A stretch of 64,000 nucleotides of DNA, from the NCBI RefSeq assembly GCF_000024885.1, contig NC_013512.1, positions 1,364,001 through 1,428,000 on the forward strand, read 5' to 3'. The translations under genes and the position numbers were made by a program. The DNA comes from Sulfurospirillum deleyianum DSM 6946 (lineage in GTDB: Bacteria; Campylobacterota; Campylobacteria; Campylobacterales; Sulfurospirillaceae). The notes under the pieces are model-generated. The model had not been told where the DNA came from and did no database searches. It worked only from the letters and a program-made list of their open reading frames with translations. Below, piece after piece: positions 41,224 through 50,238 of this stretch (position 1 is the first letter of the stretch; each line of letters begins with the position of its first letter).

Positions 41224-42561
41224 TCATTTACCTAAACAAAAACTGCCAAACATTTTATCTAAAATCTCATCTCTATCAAATGCCATCGAAATAGAAGAAA
41301 TGGCCGTAATAGCATCATTAAGATGAAAAGCAAATAGTTCTAATTGCCCTTCATTAAGAAGCAGTGTAGAGGTTTGTATATTTTCATAGGCTCTTCGTAC
41401 GGCATCAATCTGCCGAGAGGATGTCAATAAAAGGCTATCTTCATACACCGTTTGATCCAGAATCGTTTGTAGTGCTTTTACAACACTCTGTGTCTCTTTT
41501 TGACACGTCAAAGAGATCACCTCTTTTGATAAACGCTTGACATCAAAAGCATTTGGTAAATCCGTTTTATTTAAAAGACTCACAATCTGTTTTGAATCAC
41601 GATAACGTTCCAACAAAGAGAGTATTTCTTCATCTTCATCATCGCATAAACGACTGTTATCAAAGAGCGCCAGTACAATTTCAGACTCTTCGATTGCCAT
41701 AATAGAACGCTCAATACCTATTTTTTCGATGCTATCTTCTGTTTTACGAATGCCTGCCGTATCCACAATCTTAACCAAATGCGTGCCTATACGAATCTCT
41801 GCTTCAATCGTATCGCGTGTGGTTCCTGCCACATCACTAATAATAGCTCGCTCATAATTTAAAAGGTTGTTTAATAAAGAGCTTTTACCAACATTAGGCT
41901 TTCCAATAATAGCAATTTTGAATCCTTGCATCATCCCTTGACGGCGTTTACTGCTCTCATATGTTTTGAGTAACTCTTCTAAAATAGCATCCAATTTTTG
42001 CTGAATGGTCTCTAACATATCTTGAGGTAAATCTTCTTCTGCATAATCAATATTGACTTCCACAAAAGCTAAAATTTCAATTAAAAGATTTCTTACATGT
42101 AAAACAAACTCTTTTAATTCACCCTTTAACTGTCGTGTCAACATTTTAGCAGCATCCACACTCTTTGTTTCAATGAGTGCAGCAATCGCTTCTGCTTCGC
42201 TTAAATCAATTCTACCATTTAAAAATGCCCGTTTGGAAAATTCACCTGGTTGGGCTAAGCGTACACCATAATGCAATAACGTTTCCAGAACCATACTCGC
42301 AACCATGCTTCCACCGTGACACTGAAACTCTACGACATCTTCAGCCGTAAAACTGTGCGGAGCTTTAAAGTAGATAACAATCGCTTGATCCACAACATCA
42401 TGGAGCTGATCGTACAAAAAAGAGAGGGTGGCTTCTCGTGGCTTTAACGAGACTTTTTGTGTCAGTTTTTGAGCAACAAGAAGGGCATTAGGACCGCTAA
42501 CTCGAACAATAGCAATCGATCCAATGCCCGAACTTGTGGCAATAGCAGCAATCGTATCTAT
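41224..42561 (-). CDS. mnmE: tRNA modification GTPase MnmE, with an apparent ATA start
   Basis: MnmE with MnmG modifies U34 of certain tRNAs. The N-terminal tetrahydrofolate-binding part begins DTIAAIATSSGIGSIAIVRVSG, then come the GTPase domain (GKPNVGKSSLLNNLL, DTAGI, NKTD) and the C-terminal FCLGK with its cysteine. The conserved N-terminus is encoded, but no ATG, GTG or TTG lies between the in-frame stop at 42571-42573 and it. The fitting first codon is ATA at 42559-42561, overlapping the jag stop as ATAG, with AGGA 7 nt before. The first canonical codon is TTG at 42417, which would remove 48 conserved residues. 445 residues as given. Confidence 0.88.
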   Translation of the reverse strand: MDTIAAIATSSGIGSIAIVRVSGPNALLVAQKLTQKVSLKPREATLSFLYDQLHDVVDQAIVIYFKAPHSFTAEDVVEFQCHGGSMVASMVLETLLHYGVRLAQPGEFSKRAFLNGRIDLSEAEAIAALIETKSVDAAKMLTRQLKGELKEFVLHVRNLLIEILAFVEVNIDYAEEDLPQDMLETIQQKLDAILEELLKTYESSKRRQGMMQGFKIAIIGKPNVGKSSLLNNLLNYERAIISDVAGTTRDTIEAEIRIGTHLVKIVDTAGIRKTEDSIEKIGIERSIMAIEESEIVLALFDNSRLCDDEDEEILSLLERYRDSKQIVSLLNKTDLPNAFDVKRLSKEVISLTCQKETQSVVKALQTILDQTVYEDSLLLTSSRQIDAVRRAYENIQTSTLLLNEGQLELFAFHLNDAITAISSISMAFDRDEILDKMFGSFCLGK

Positions 42562-43520
42562 GCGTTTTTCCTATTAAAATCATTGACGACAATAAATTTA
42601 CCGCCATCTTTTCCTGATTTAATTCCAACATATTTTTCAGGAAACTCTGCACGAAGCACTTCCAGCGCAATTTTGATCAATACACCATCTAAAATTTTAG
42701 TTTGACCTTTTCCACTGGTACGAATTCTCTCAATGACAGGAATCAAATACTTTTCAATCATCTCTTCTTGATTCTTCAAAAATTCAGCAATCTCAAGACG
42801 AATATTCATGCCATGCTTAATATTGATCCAATTATAGAGTAAGTACGAAAGGGCCTTATAGCGATACCCCTCCTTACCAATCAATAAAGCAGCATCTTCC
42901 CCACTAAATTCTATCAAAATCGTATCTTCATTGTATTTTGAAACAATAGGCGATTCTAATGTAAAACAACTGTACTGAAAAAGATGTTTGATTTGTAGGC
43001 TCACTTCCTCCACAACATCGCTGATTGAGCGTTTTTCATGATGAAAATTTTGATCAACCACCGTAGGACTTAGTGTATGTTTTGTCTCTTTGAAACTGTT
43101 TTTTACTTCCTGCGCAATAATCTCATTTTTTACAACCATCTCTTCCATAACAACGGGAGTAACAAGCTCCTCACTTTTTTCAGAAACCTCATTGAGAGAT
43201 TCTCTATTTTTATGTTTTGGACGTCGGTTTTTTGAACGCTTATGACGCTCTTTACGCTCTTCATTTGAAACAGTCTCCATCGAAACATGTTGCAAAGACT
43301 CTTTAGAAGTCGGAGTTGAGATTTTTTCATCCCTCTCCTCTCTCTTTTTGTGAGCACCCTTACGCTGAACTTCAATAATAGCATTCTTTTTAAATAATCC
43401 TAAAAAACCATTGGAACCATTTTGAATAATATTAATATCCAATTCTACAACTGAACACGATAATTCACGTGCCGCTTTAGAATAAGCTTCTTGAAGTGTG
43501 GATGCCTCAATCCTAATCAT
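42558..43520 (-). CDS. jag: Jag/KhpB-type RNA-binding protein
   Basis: An N-terminal Jag_N domain (residues 1-50, IRIEASTLQEAYSKAARELSCS), a long charged linker (residues about 55-165, rich in Lys/Glu/Arg), then a KH-like domain (ESPIVSKYNEDTILIEFSGEDAALLIGKEGYRYKAL region) and an R3H-like end. Proteins of this kind bind RNA and are encoded next to yidC in many bacteria. 320 residues. It overlaps yidC by 4 bp and mnmE by 4 bp. Confidence 0.88.
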   Translation of the reverse strand: MIRIEASTLQEAYSKAARELSCSVVELDINIIQNGSNGFLGLFKKNAIIEVQRKGAHKKREERDEKISTPTSKESLQHVSMETVSNEERKERHKRSKNRRPKHKNRESLNEVSEKSEELVTPVVMEEMVVKNEIIAQEVKNSFKETKHTLSPTVVDQNFHHEKRSISDVVEEVSLQIKHLFQYSCFTLESPIVSKYNEDTILIEFSGEDAALLIGKEGYRYKALSYLLYNWINIKHGMNIRLEIAEFLKNQEEMIEKYLIPVIERIRTSGKGQTKILDGVLIKIALEVLRAEFPEKYVGIKSGKDGGKFIVVNDFNRKNA

Positions 43521-45115
43521 TTTTCAGCCTTTTGTTCTTCCTGCTTTTTCGCAAAAAGTTTATTGACATAAAACTGTTGAACAATCGATGCTAAATTGTT
43601 AGTAAACCAATACAAAGTAAGACCTGCTGGGAAAGTTACAAAGAAAAATGTAAAAATAAGTGGCAAGTATTTCATAATTTTTTCTTGCATCGGATCGTTA
43701 AAGGTTGTTGGGGTAATTCTTTGATGTAAAAACATTGTAAGACCCATTAATACAGGTAAAATAAAATAAGGGTCCATCACCGCCAAATCCTGTACCCATA
43801 AAATCCATGCAGCACCTTTAAGCTCAATCGCATTTTGTAAAACACGATAAACAGCAAAAAAGACAGGAATCTGAAGCAAAATAGGTAAACATCCACCCAT
43901 AGGATTTGCACCATGCTTTTTATAGAGCTCCATCATATGAATATTAAGCTTCTGTTTGTCATCCCCATATTTCTTTTGTAACTCTTTGACTTTAGGAGCA
44001 AGCTCTTTGAGCTTATTCATAGAAACCATACCTTTATACGTCAAAGGATAAAGCACTAAACGGACAATAATGGTCATAGCAACAATCGCCCAACCCCAGT
44101 TTCCAAAAATACCGTGCAAGAAAGACAAAAGTGTAAAAAGTGGTTTAGCAATAAACGTAAAAAAGCCATATTCAACCACATCTGTTAACCCAGGATGAAT
44201 CTCTTTAAGTTTGACATACTCTTTAGGACCGACATAACCGCTTAATTTAAAATCATCATTACCTTTAACAAATAAAAGAGGATTGCTCTCTTTACTAGGT
44301 AAAATAACCGTTTCTAATCCACTGCTTAGCTCATAAAAGAATGTTGTGTAGTATTTATCAGCAGCTGCAGCAATACGTGCATTTGAGAACTTTTCATCCC
44401 CTTTTGCATCACCATCGGCAATGGTTTGAACCGTATCATCTGCTTTTTTAATCAATGCACCATGAAAGGTATAACTATCAATAGCCGCACCTGGTCTAAA
44501 ACCAGGAGAGATAAAGTAATCTTTAGCATTTGAAAGCTTTACATGTAAATCATACTTTCCTGATGGGAAAAAAGTGATACTTTTTGTTAAAGTTATTTCA
44601 CCTAGCTTTTGTGTCAAATCAACCGTACTACCTGTTTCACTGACTTCTACAACACTTTTATCCGCACTGTAAGACATTAAAAAAGCATCTGAATTCACTG
44701 CTTTATCACTAAAACGAATCTCTAATGGTAAAACACCTTGTGACGCATCAATCAACTGAATACGCTCACCTTTGTCATCTTTATATTTTGATTCATTAAG
44801 GTAAAACTTTGAAATACGTCCTAATCGATCAATATGCATTTCATACGAAGCTGCTTTGATTTTCACTATGACTTCATTCTGACTTTCTTTACCTACTAAA
44901 GGCGTTTGAGCAATTTCTTGACTGCTGGTTGCTTCTTTAAATTCAGGAGCACTTGTAGCAGAAGATGCAGGTGTGGCTTGTTCTGTTATAGAACTATTTG
45001 TTTCAGCTAACGGGGTATTTTTTGGAATAAAAAAGTGATCATAAAAAGCAAAAAATAAGAATGATAAAACTGTAGCGATAATAACACGCACCTGAGGAGT
45101 AAGTTTATCTGTCAC
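43517..45115 (-). CDS. yidC: Membrane protein insertase YidC
   Basis: YidC inserts and folds inner-membrane proteins alone or with SecYEG. Helix 1 at residues about 10-28, a large periplasmic domain (about 60-320), then five helices with the family motifs ANPMGGCLPILLQIPVFFAVYRVL and FPAGLTLYWFTNNL. I start at the GTG at 45115 (VTDKLTPQVR), which overlaps the yidD stop as GTGA; a longer frame upstream lies within yidD. 532 residues. A palindrome copy (44538) encodes LHVKLSNAKD in the periplasmic domain. Confidence 0.96.
   Translation of the reverse strand: MTDKLTPQVRVIIATVLSFLFFAFYDHFFIPKNTPLAETNSSITEQATPASSATSAPEFKEATSSQEIAQTPLVGKESQNEVIVKIKAASYEMHIDRLGRISKFYLNESKYKDDKGERIQLIDASQGVLPLEIRFSDKAVNSDAFLMSYSADKSVVEVSETGSTVDLTQKLGEITLTKSITFFPSGKYDLHVKLSNAKDYFISPGFRPGAAIDSYTFHGALIKKADDTVQTIADGDAKGDEKFSNARIAAAADKYYTTFFYELSSGLETVILPSKESNPLLFVKGNDDFKLSGYVGPKEYVKLKEIHPGLTDVVEYGFFTFIAKPLFTLLSFLHGIFGNWGWAIVAMTIIVRLVLYPLTYKGMVSMNKLKELAPKVKELQKKYGDDKQKLNIHMMELYKKHGANPMGGCLPILLQIPVFFAVYRVLQNAIELKGAAWILWVQDLAVMDPYFILPVLMGLTMFLHQRITPTTFNDPMQEKIMKYLPLIFTFFFVTFPAGLTLYWFTNNLASIVQQFYVNKLFAKKQEEQKAEK
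44538..44549. repeat. Iterated palindrome TTTACATGTAAA, full copy in yidC
   Basis: Full copy read as Leu-His-Val-Lys in the periplasmic domain of YidC. Confidence 0.85.
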
Positions 45116-45465
45116 GAGATTCCCTTTTGTTTCGATGTTTTTAAAGCTTTTACAACGTAAAAACTTCGGTTGTTTTTTGGTACAAACCAAAAAATTATAA
45201 CGGAGTGATGCAGAGGTTTTTGAAGCAAAAGAAGTGAAAATGCAAACGATTTCATAACAACGGGATAATCAATACCCCCAGCAAAAAGTTGATTGCATTT
45301 TAAAATTCGAATAAAACTATAAAAGATAGCCTTTAAAAAACCATTGTGTAGAAGTTGTTCTTTGGCATAATTTGAACACGTTGGATAATACCGACAACTT
45401 CCATAGCCAATCAGTGTAAAAAACTTCTGATAAAGCTTTATTAAAAACAGTGCGAGAACTCTCAT
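45112..45465 (-). CDS. yidD: Membrane protein insertion efficiency factor YidD
   Basis: Small amphipathic protein that aids YidC-dependent insertion. The family pattern YGSCRYYPTCSNYAKEQLLHNGFLKA is seen at residues about 21-46, with two of the conserved cysteines, and AGGIDYPVV at about 62. It is 117 residues, somewhat longer than E. coli YidD because of a C-terminal tail. Its ATG overlaps the rnpA stop (ATGA), and its stop overlaps the yidC start. Confidence 0.92.
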   Translation of the reverse strand: MRVLALFLIKLYQKFFTLIGYGSCRYYPTCSNYAKEQLLHNGFLKAIFYSFIRILKCNQLFAGGIDYPVVMKSFAFSLLLLQKPLHHSVIIFWFVPKNNRSFYVVKALKTSKQKGIS

Positions 45466-45800
45466 TCTTTAACACAGTTCATTTTTTTCATAGACCATAA
45501 AATACCCTTTTTTAAAGCATCATATGACAAATGATTTATCTTTTCTTTTGCTACAAAAACGTACACACCATCTTGTAAAGTGTGTTGAATTTCTAAAAAA
45601 ATAGCGCGAAGTCGCCTTTTTGCTAAATTTCGCTTAATAGCATTTCCGACTTTTTTACTTGCCGTAAAGCCAACTTTTTTTGTTGTATCATTATTATAAA
45701 AAACTAAAGCACCTTCATGGTGCCACTTTTTTGCATAATTATAAACAGATGAAAACTCTCGTGTTGTTTTGAGAGTTTCATACTCTTTTAAGCGGCCAAT
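45462..45800 (-). CDS. rnpA: Ribonuclease P protein component, with an apparent ATT start
   Basis: RnpA is the protein subunit of RNase P, which matures tRNA 5' ends. The frame encodes [20 protein letters not shown] and the RNR motif [19 protein letters not shown], followed by [12 protein letters not shown]. The frame is open for only a few codons upstream of the conserved start: the in-frame stop is 9 bases before ATT (45798-45800). No ATG, GTG or TTG exists before the conserved region, so ATT is the fitting initiator. 112 residues as given. It overlaps rpmH by 13 bp and yidD by 4 bp. Confidence 0.85.
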   Translation of the reverse strand: MGRLKEYETLKTTREFSSVYNYAKKWHHEGALVFYNNDTTKKVGFTASKKVGNAIKRNLAKRRLRAIFLEIQHTLQDGVYVFVAKEKINHLSYDALKKGILWSMKKMNCVKE

Positions 45801-45922
45801 CTTCTTCTACCTTTAGCACGACGTGCTGCAATGACCTTACGTCCACCTTTAGTTTTCATTCTAAGTCTGAAACCATGCGTACGTTTTTTAGGTGTAGTAT
45901 GTGGCTGGTACGTTCTTTTCAT
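45788..45922 (-). CDS. rpmH: 50S ribosomal protein L34
   Basis: L34 is the smallest protein of the large subunit. The 44-residue reading frame [18 protein letters not shown] through AKGRRRLAA matches the family throughout. The start ATG is preceded by AAAGGACTTTTAG. It heads the rpmH-rnpA-yidD-yidC-jag-mnmE operon, an ancient arrangement. Confidence 0.97.
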   Translation of the reverse strand: MKRTYQPHTTPKKRTHGFRLRMKTKGGRKVIAARRAKGRRRLAA

Positions 45923-46104
45923 CTAAAAAGTCCTTTAATAAAAAATAATTTAAGGTACGGATTTTACCTTAGCTTTACTTAAAATTGAATAAGCTTAAAT
46001 TAAGAAGATATCCTATGCTTCGTTCTTTGTTCACTTATTTTAAGATAAATATAATTTTTGTAATACTAAAATGACTCCTCATCTTAATATTCTTACCTTT
46101 TGCT
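45923..46104. other. rpmH/cytochrome intergenic region with a leader hairpin
   Basis: AT-rich space with no supported gene. On the rpmH side it holds the stem TAAGGTA / TACCTTA (45951-45971, seven-base loop), whose loop contains part of a possible -10 element TAAAAT on the minus strand. Confidence 0.45.
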
Positions 46105-46143
46105 TTGAAATTTAAAAGTAAAAAATTCTATAAGGTCGCTACT

Positions 46144-46497
46144 GTGTTAAAAAAATTTGCCTTTCTTATTGCTCTTGCCTTTTTGCCTTATGATGGCGTT
46201 GCCTGCGGAGGAAGTTGCTTAGAGTGCCATCCAAAATTGCTCCCATTCATTGATGACAATGATCATCGTATCTTAAAAGAGTGCACATCCTGTCACAATA
46301 CACCCTCAGAACATGGGCAATGTGGACAAGACTGTTTTGATTGTCACTCACGCACTAAAATTTACGCACAAAAAGATGTTGAAGCCCATCAAGCATTAAA
46401 AGCATGTGTTGCATGCCATAAGGAAAAAGAAGAGTTGTTACTTCAAAAACCATCAACTTCGCCTAGCCAAGAAACACTCATCGATCTTTTAAAATAG
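46144..46497 (+). CDS. Small secreted tetraheme c-type cytochrome
   Basis: A signal peptide (LKKFAFLIALAFLPYDGVA) is followed by four CxxCH heme-binding motifs: CLECH, CTSCH, CFDCH and CVACH, in about 75 residues. It should be a periplasmic electron carrier. Such small multiheme proteins serve anaerobic respiration. I prefer the GTG at 46144, with AAGG upstream, which gives a standard signal peptide and 117 residues; an ATG at 46105 would add 13 charged residues. Its end overlaps the convergent Cys-rich gene by 20 bp. Confidence 0.88.
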   Translation: MLKKFAFLIALAFLPYDGVACGGSCLECHPKLLPFIDDNDHRILKECTSCHNTPSEHGQCGQDCFDCHSRTKIYAQKDVEAHQALKACVACHKEKEELLLQKPSTSPSQETLIDLLK

Positions 46498-46939
46498 AAG
46501 CTATAGCTTCTCCCTTCACGGGGGAATGTGACATGATATTTTTCCACATCAGATCAAAATGTTTACGAATAAAGCCTGTTTTATGAGGAATGGTACACTG
46601 TGAACAATCTAAATGCATCACGTTTTCATAAATAAACCATGTTGCTTTTCGAGAATGAATCGAACATTCACTTTTCACACACATTCCATTGATCTCTTTT
46701 AATCCTAAATCATTAAACCGAAAATAAGGACATGCACACAAATAGCAGTTTAAATTATCCATGGTATGGCATTTCTCATGCGATTCGTATAAAGGGCAAA
46801 ACTGTGGCTCAGCATTACACATATGCTCATACGCAAAATAAGCAATTATCTCTTCTTTATCATCCCCTTTACATGTAAGCTTTTTCACAATTTCTTGATG
46901 CTTAATATTATGTGCCAAAAACCAATCAAAATAAGCCAT
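46478..46939 (-). CDS. Cysteine-rich small-domain protein (metal-binding, unknown function)
   Basis: A 153-residue protein with 13 cysteines. The segments NLNCYLCACPYF and DCSQCTIPHKTGFI resemble the cysteine-rich small domain of Pfam PF04071 (pattern NCLFCYCPLY and DCxxCxxPH), recalled rather than searched. Such domains probably bind metal; some relatives lie near cobalamin genes. There is no signal peptide. A palindrome copy (46868) encodes LTCKG. Confidence 0.78.
   Translation of the reverse strand: MAYFDWFLAHNIKHQEIVKKLTCKGDDKEEIIAYFAYEHMCNAEPQFCPLYESHEKCHTMDNLNCYLCACPYFRFNDLGLKEINGMCVKSECSIHSRKATWFIYENVMHLDCSQCTIPHKTGFIRKHFDLMWKNIMSHSPVKGEAIASILKDR
46496..46511. terminator. Short palindrome in the overlap of convergent genes
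   Basis: AGAAGCTATAGCTTCT, a 16-base perfect palindrome spanning the cytochrome stop codon and lying inside the 3' end of the Cys-rich gene. It may end the cytochrome transcript. Confidence 0.5.
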
Positions 46940-47002
46940 TAAATGCTCTTTTCCTATTAAAAAATCAGTGATTTTATTGTAAAATTTTACGAAAGGAAGG
47001 CT

Positions 47003-47425
47003 ATGAAAAAATTTTTAACCATTTTAACGCTTATTTCAACACTTTTGGCTGAAAATCCTAATGATTTAGATGAAATTAAAGAAGAAGATATCCCAAAAAT
47101 TCTCTCTATTATTAAAGATGGTACCAAAGAGCATTTGCCTATGATGCTTGATGATTATACAACCCTTGTGGATATTGTGAGTGTTCAAAATGCTATCGAA
47201 TACCGCAATCGCATCAATTCAGAAAACGAACACGTTAAAACGATTCTAAAAGCAGATAAAGGAACGCTTATTAAAACGACCTTTGAAAACAACAAAAGTT
47301 ACCTTTGCAATGACTATGAAACACGTATGCTTCTTAAAAAAGGAGCTATTTTTATTTATGTCTTTTATGACTTAAGCGATACAGAACTTTTTAAATTCTC
47401 AGTGCAAGAAAAAGATTGTCAATAA
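47003..47425 (+). CDS. Small secreted protein of unknown function
   Basis: A 140-residue protein with a signal peptide (KKFLTILTLISTLLA) and a mature part of mixed alpha/beta character: EEDIPKILSIIKDGTKEHLPMMLDDYTTLVDI and KSYLCNDYETRMLLKKG. Two cysteines near the C-terminus may form a disulfide. Not recognised. The start ATG follows GAAAGGAAGG. Confidence 0.75.
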   Translation: MKKFLTILTLISTLLAENPNDLDEIKEEDIPKILSIIKDGTKEHLPMMLDDYTTLVDIVSVQNAIEYRNRINSENEHVKTILKADKGTLIKTTFENNKSYLCNDYETRMLLKKGAIFIYVFYDLSDTELFKFSVQEKDCQ

Positions 47426-47461
47426 CTTCTTACATGTAAAACACTCTTTACATGTAAGAAG
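47426..47461. terminator. Terminator hairpin built of two inverted palindrome copies
   Basis: CTTCTTACATGTAAA and TTTACATGTAAGAAG form a perfect 15 bp stem with a six-base loop, between the convergent secreted-protein gene and clpB. Each arm contains one copy of the iterated palindrome, which is itself self-complementary. Confidence 0.85.
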
Positions 47462-47469
47462 TCTCTTTC

Positions 47470-50040
47470 TTAATGGCGAATTACAATTTTTCCATTCTCT
47501 GCATCAATGACGATCCCCTCACCTTCGTGAAGTTTATCTTCCAAAATCAACTCAGCCAATTTATCCTCGACGAGTTCATACAAAGCTCTCTTTAACGGAC
47601 GAGCACCATAAACAGGATCAAATCCAGCCTCAGCTATCAAACTTTTAGCCGTCGTTGTCAATTCTGCTTTAATCTCTTTATGAGCAAGTTTCTTTTCAAT
47701 ATCACCAAACATAATGGTAACAATCTCACGTAAACCATCTTCACTCAGCGGATTAAAGATGATGATGTCATCCAAACGGTTTAAAAATTCAGGCTTAAAG
47801 TGCATACGTAACTCTTTCATCACCTCTTCGGTGCGTTTTTCGCCCTCAAACTCCATAATTTTGCTACTTGCGATGTTAGACGTTAGAATAATAATCGTAT
47901 TTTTAAAATCAACCGTCACACCTTTATTATCCGTCAAACGCCCTTCATCCAACACTTGAAGCAAGATATTAAAGACATCGGGATGCGCTTTTTCGATTTC
48001 ATCAAAAAGAACGACGCTGTAAGGTTTTCGTCGTACTGCTTCAGTCAGTTGTCCACCCTCATCATAACCCACATACCCTGGAGGTGCTCCAACCAAACGA
48101 CTGACGGAATGTTTTTCCATATACTCACTCATATCAAAACGAATGAGCGCTTTGGTGGTATCAAATAAAAAGTTAGCTAACGCCTTCGCACTTTGTGTTT
48201 TACCCACACCTGTTGGGCCAAGAAAGAGAAAACTACCAATAGGTTTATTTTGCTCACTCAGTCCTGCTTTATTACGTTTTATCGCACGACCTATCGCCTT
48301 AATGGCAGCATCTTGACCGACCACTTCTTTTTTGAGATACTCTTCTACATGTAAAACTTTTGCTTTCTCACTTTGGAGCATTTTATTGACAGGAATTCCC
48401 GTCCATTTGCTAACGATGGTCGCTATCATCTCCTCATCGACGCTATTTTTAAGGAGCGTTCCACTTTCCACCATCTTTTCCCATTTGAGTTTTAACTCTT
48501 CCTCTTTTTTCAAAAGCTCAGGAAGTTTGCCATACTCAATTTCAGCGGCTTTGTTAAATTCACTCTGTTTTTTCGCTATCTCAGCTTCTCTACGCAGAGC
48601 TTCTGCTTGTGATTTAATGGCTGCAATATCATTAAAAACCTGTTTTTCATTTTCAAACTGCGTCTCTAAAGAACGCATCTTCTCTTTGGCATCGCCTAGC
48701 TCTTTTTCAATCGCACTTAAACGCTCATCATTCTTCTTGTTTTTTTCCATTAAAAGCGCTTCTTTTTCAACCATCAACGTACTAATTGCACGCTTAATAC
48801 GACTAAGCTCTGTGGGTTCACTCTCAATTTGCATCTTAAGCTCAGCAGCTGCTTCATCAATTAAATCAATCGCCTTATCGGGTAAAAACCTATCAGAAAT
48901 GTAGCGAGAACTAAGCTTCGCCGCGGCAATCAATGCGGAGTCTTGAATACTCACATTGTGATGCGCTTCTAAATGCTCTTTAATCCCTCTCAAAATCTGT
49001 AAAGCTTCGTTAATGCTAGGTTCATTCACCGTTACAGGCTGAAAACGGCGCTGTAACGCCGCATCTTTTTCAAAATATTTGCGATACTCTCTGAGCGTTG
49101 TCGCACCAATCGTATGCAATTCACCACGAGCTAAAGCTGGTTTAAGAATGTTAGCCGCATCCATACTACCCTCACTCGCTCCCGCACCGACGATGGTATG
49201 GATTTCATCAATAAATAAAATGACATTGCCACTTTTTTTCACTTCATCAATCACGGCTTTAAGACGGTCTTCAAACTCGCCACGGTACTTTGCTCCCGCA
49301 ATCAAAGCGCTCATATCCAAAGCGACCACACTTTTATTTTGTAAACTTAAAGGCACATCATTATGGGCAATTCGAAGTGCCAATCCCTCAGCAATCGCCG
49401 TTTTACCCGTTCCAGGTTCACCAATTAAGATAGGATTGTTTTTCGTTTTTCGAATCAAAATCTGCATCATTCTTTGAATCTCTTCATCCCGCCCAATGAC
49501 AGGGTCAAGTTTGCCCTCACTGGCAAGTTTAGTAAGATTAATACCATACTTCTCAAGCGATTCGAGATTTTCATCGGCACTTTGCTTGTCTATTTTTTTA
49601 CCGCCACGCAACGCTTCAAGATTTTTCTTAAATGCTAAAAGATCAAGATACTTACCTAAAATTTTTTTCAAAGGCTCATTCTCAATGTTTGCGAGTAACC
49701 ACGTATCCACAGAAAGGTAGCTATCCCCTTTTTGCTTCATTAACCCCTCTGCTTTTTGAAGAGATTCAACCAAAGTGCGTGAAAGTGAGATATTTTCTTT
49801 GCTAACATGCGAAGCAGTAGGCAATTTTTGCACCTCGCTTTTCACTTCAAGTTCTATTGCACTCTTGTCAATGTTCATTTTATTAAAGACTTGATTGAGG
49901 ATGGAAGCCGAATTGGTAATCAGTCCCCACGTTACATGTAAAGGAGTGGCTTCATTATTTTTGGAATGCAACGCAAGGCTAATCGCACTCTCTATCGCCT
50001 CTCGCATCTGATTGGTAAGTTGTTCAAAAAGTGAGTTCAT
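47470..50040 (-). CDS. clpB: Disaggregase ClpB
   Basis: ClpB rescues aggregated protein with DnaK. Two AAA+ modules: Walker A GEPGTGKT (residues about 203-210) and GPTGVGKT (about 600), with a long coiled-coil middle domain (about 400-520, Glu/Lys-rich) between them, and an N-terminal Clp_N domain. 856 residues, normal length. It has its own promoter with a HAIR-like site. A palindrome copy (49931) encodes LHVTWG near the N-terminus. Confidence 0.97.
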   Translation of the reverse strand: MNSLFEQLTNQMREAIESAISLALHSKNNEATPLHVTWGLITNSASILNQVFNKMNIDKSAIELEVKSEVQKLPTASHVSKENISLSRTLVESLQKAEGLMKQKGDSYLSVDTWLLANIENEPLKKILGKYLDLLAFKKNLEALRGGKKIDKQSADENLESLEKYGINLTKLASEGKLDPVIGRDEEIQRMMQILIRKTKNNPILIGEPGTGKTAIAEGLALRIAHNDVPLSLQNKSVVALDMSALIAGAKYRGEFEDRLKAVIDEVKKSGNVILFIDEIHTIVGAGASEGSMDAANILKPALARGELHTIGATTLREYRKYFEKDAALQRRFQPVTVNEPSINEALQILRGIKEHLEAHHNVSIQDSALIAAAKLSSRYISDRFLPDKAIDLIDEAAAELKMQIESEPTELSRIKRAISTLMVEKEALLMEKNKKNDERLSAIEKELGDAKEKMRSLETQFENEKQVFNDIAAIKSQAEALRREAEIAKKQSEFNKAAEIEYGKLPELLKKEEELKLKWEKMVESGTLLKNSVDEEMIATIVSKWTGIPVNKMLQSEKAKVLHVEEYLKKEVVGQDAAIKAIGRAIKRNKAGLSEQNKPIGSFLFLGPTGVGKTQSAKALANFLFDTTKALIRFDMSEYMEKHSVSRLVGAPPGYVGYDEGGQLTEAVRRKPYSVVLFDEIEKAHPDVFNILLQVLDEGRLTDNKGVTVDFKNTIIILTSNIASSKIMEFEGEKRTEEVMKELRMHFKPEFLNRLDDIIIFNPLSEDGLREIVTIMFGDIEKKLAHKEIKAELTTTAKSLIAEAGFDPVYGARPLKRALYELVEDKLAELILEDKLHEGEGIVIDAENGKIVIRH

Positions 50041-50065
50041 GAAAGCTCCTTTGTATTTTTCTATA

Positions 50066-50094
50066 ATTCTACAACTTTAGTCTAGTGTTGTCAA
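50066..50094 (-). promoter_or_regulatory. clpB promoter
   Basis: On the minus strand TTGACA (50089-50094), 17 bases, then TAGAAT (50066-50071), 26 bp before the clpB start. The full -35 resembles that of hrcA and is unusual among promoters in this phylum. Confidence 0.75.
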
Positions 50095-50095
50095 G
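50075..50095. promoter_or_regulatory. HAIR-like HspR site at the clpB promoter
   Basis: CTTTAGT-N7-TGTCAAG against CTTGAGT-N7-ACTCAAG (6 of 7 and 5 of 7). Its right half is identical to that at hrcA and its left ten bases to those at cbpA. It covers the clpB -35 and spacer. Confidence 0.65.
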
Positions 50096-50181
50096 TTTAT
50101 TTAGCCAATAAGAAGCATTTTCGCTTTCTAAAATCCTTAGAAAACTCTGCTCCTTTCATGGAAGTTTTAGGGAATCTGCAC

Positions 50182-50187
50182 TATAAT
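50182..50187 (+). promoter_or_regulatory. Probable -10 element of the ctpA-pur operon
   Basis: TATAAT, 52 bp before the protease ATG and just before a T-run. No clear -35. Confidence 0.5.
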
Positions 50188-50238
50188 CTCCCTTTTTAGA
50201 CACTAACGCATCTCTCATGCGAGGAGCATACCCATTCT

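Noticed and set aside
45923-46104. Possible replication origin next to rpmH
   Set aside because: rpmH is close to oriC in many bacteria, but I see no cluster of DnaA boxes, no dnaA gene and no AT-repeat unwinding element. HobA presence does not mark an origin.
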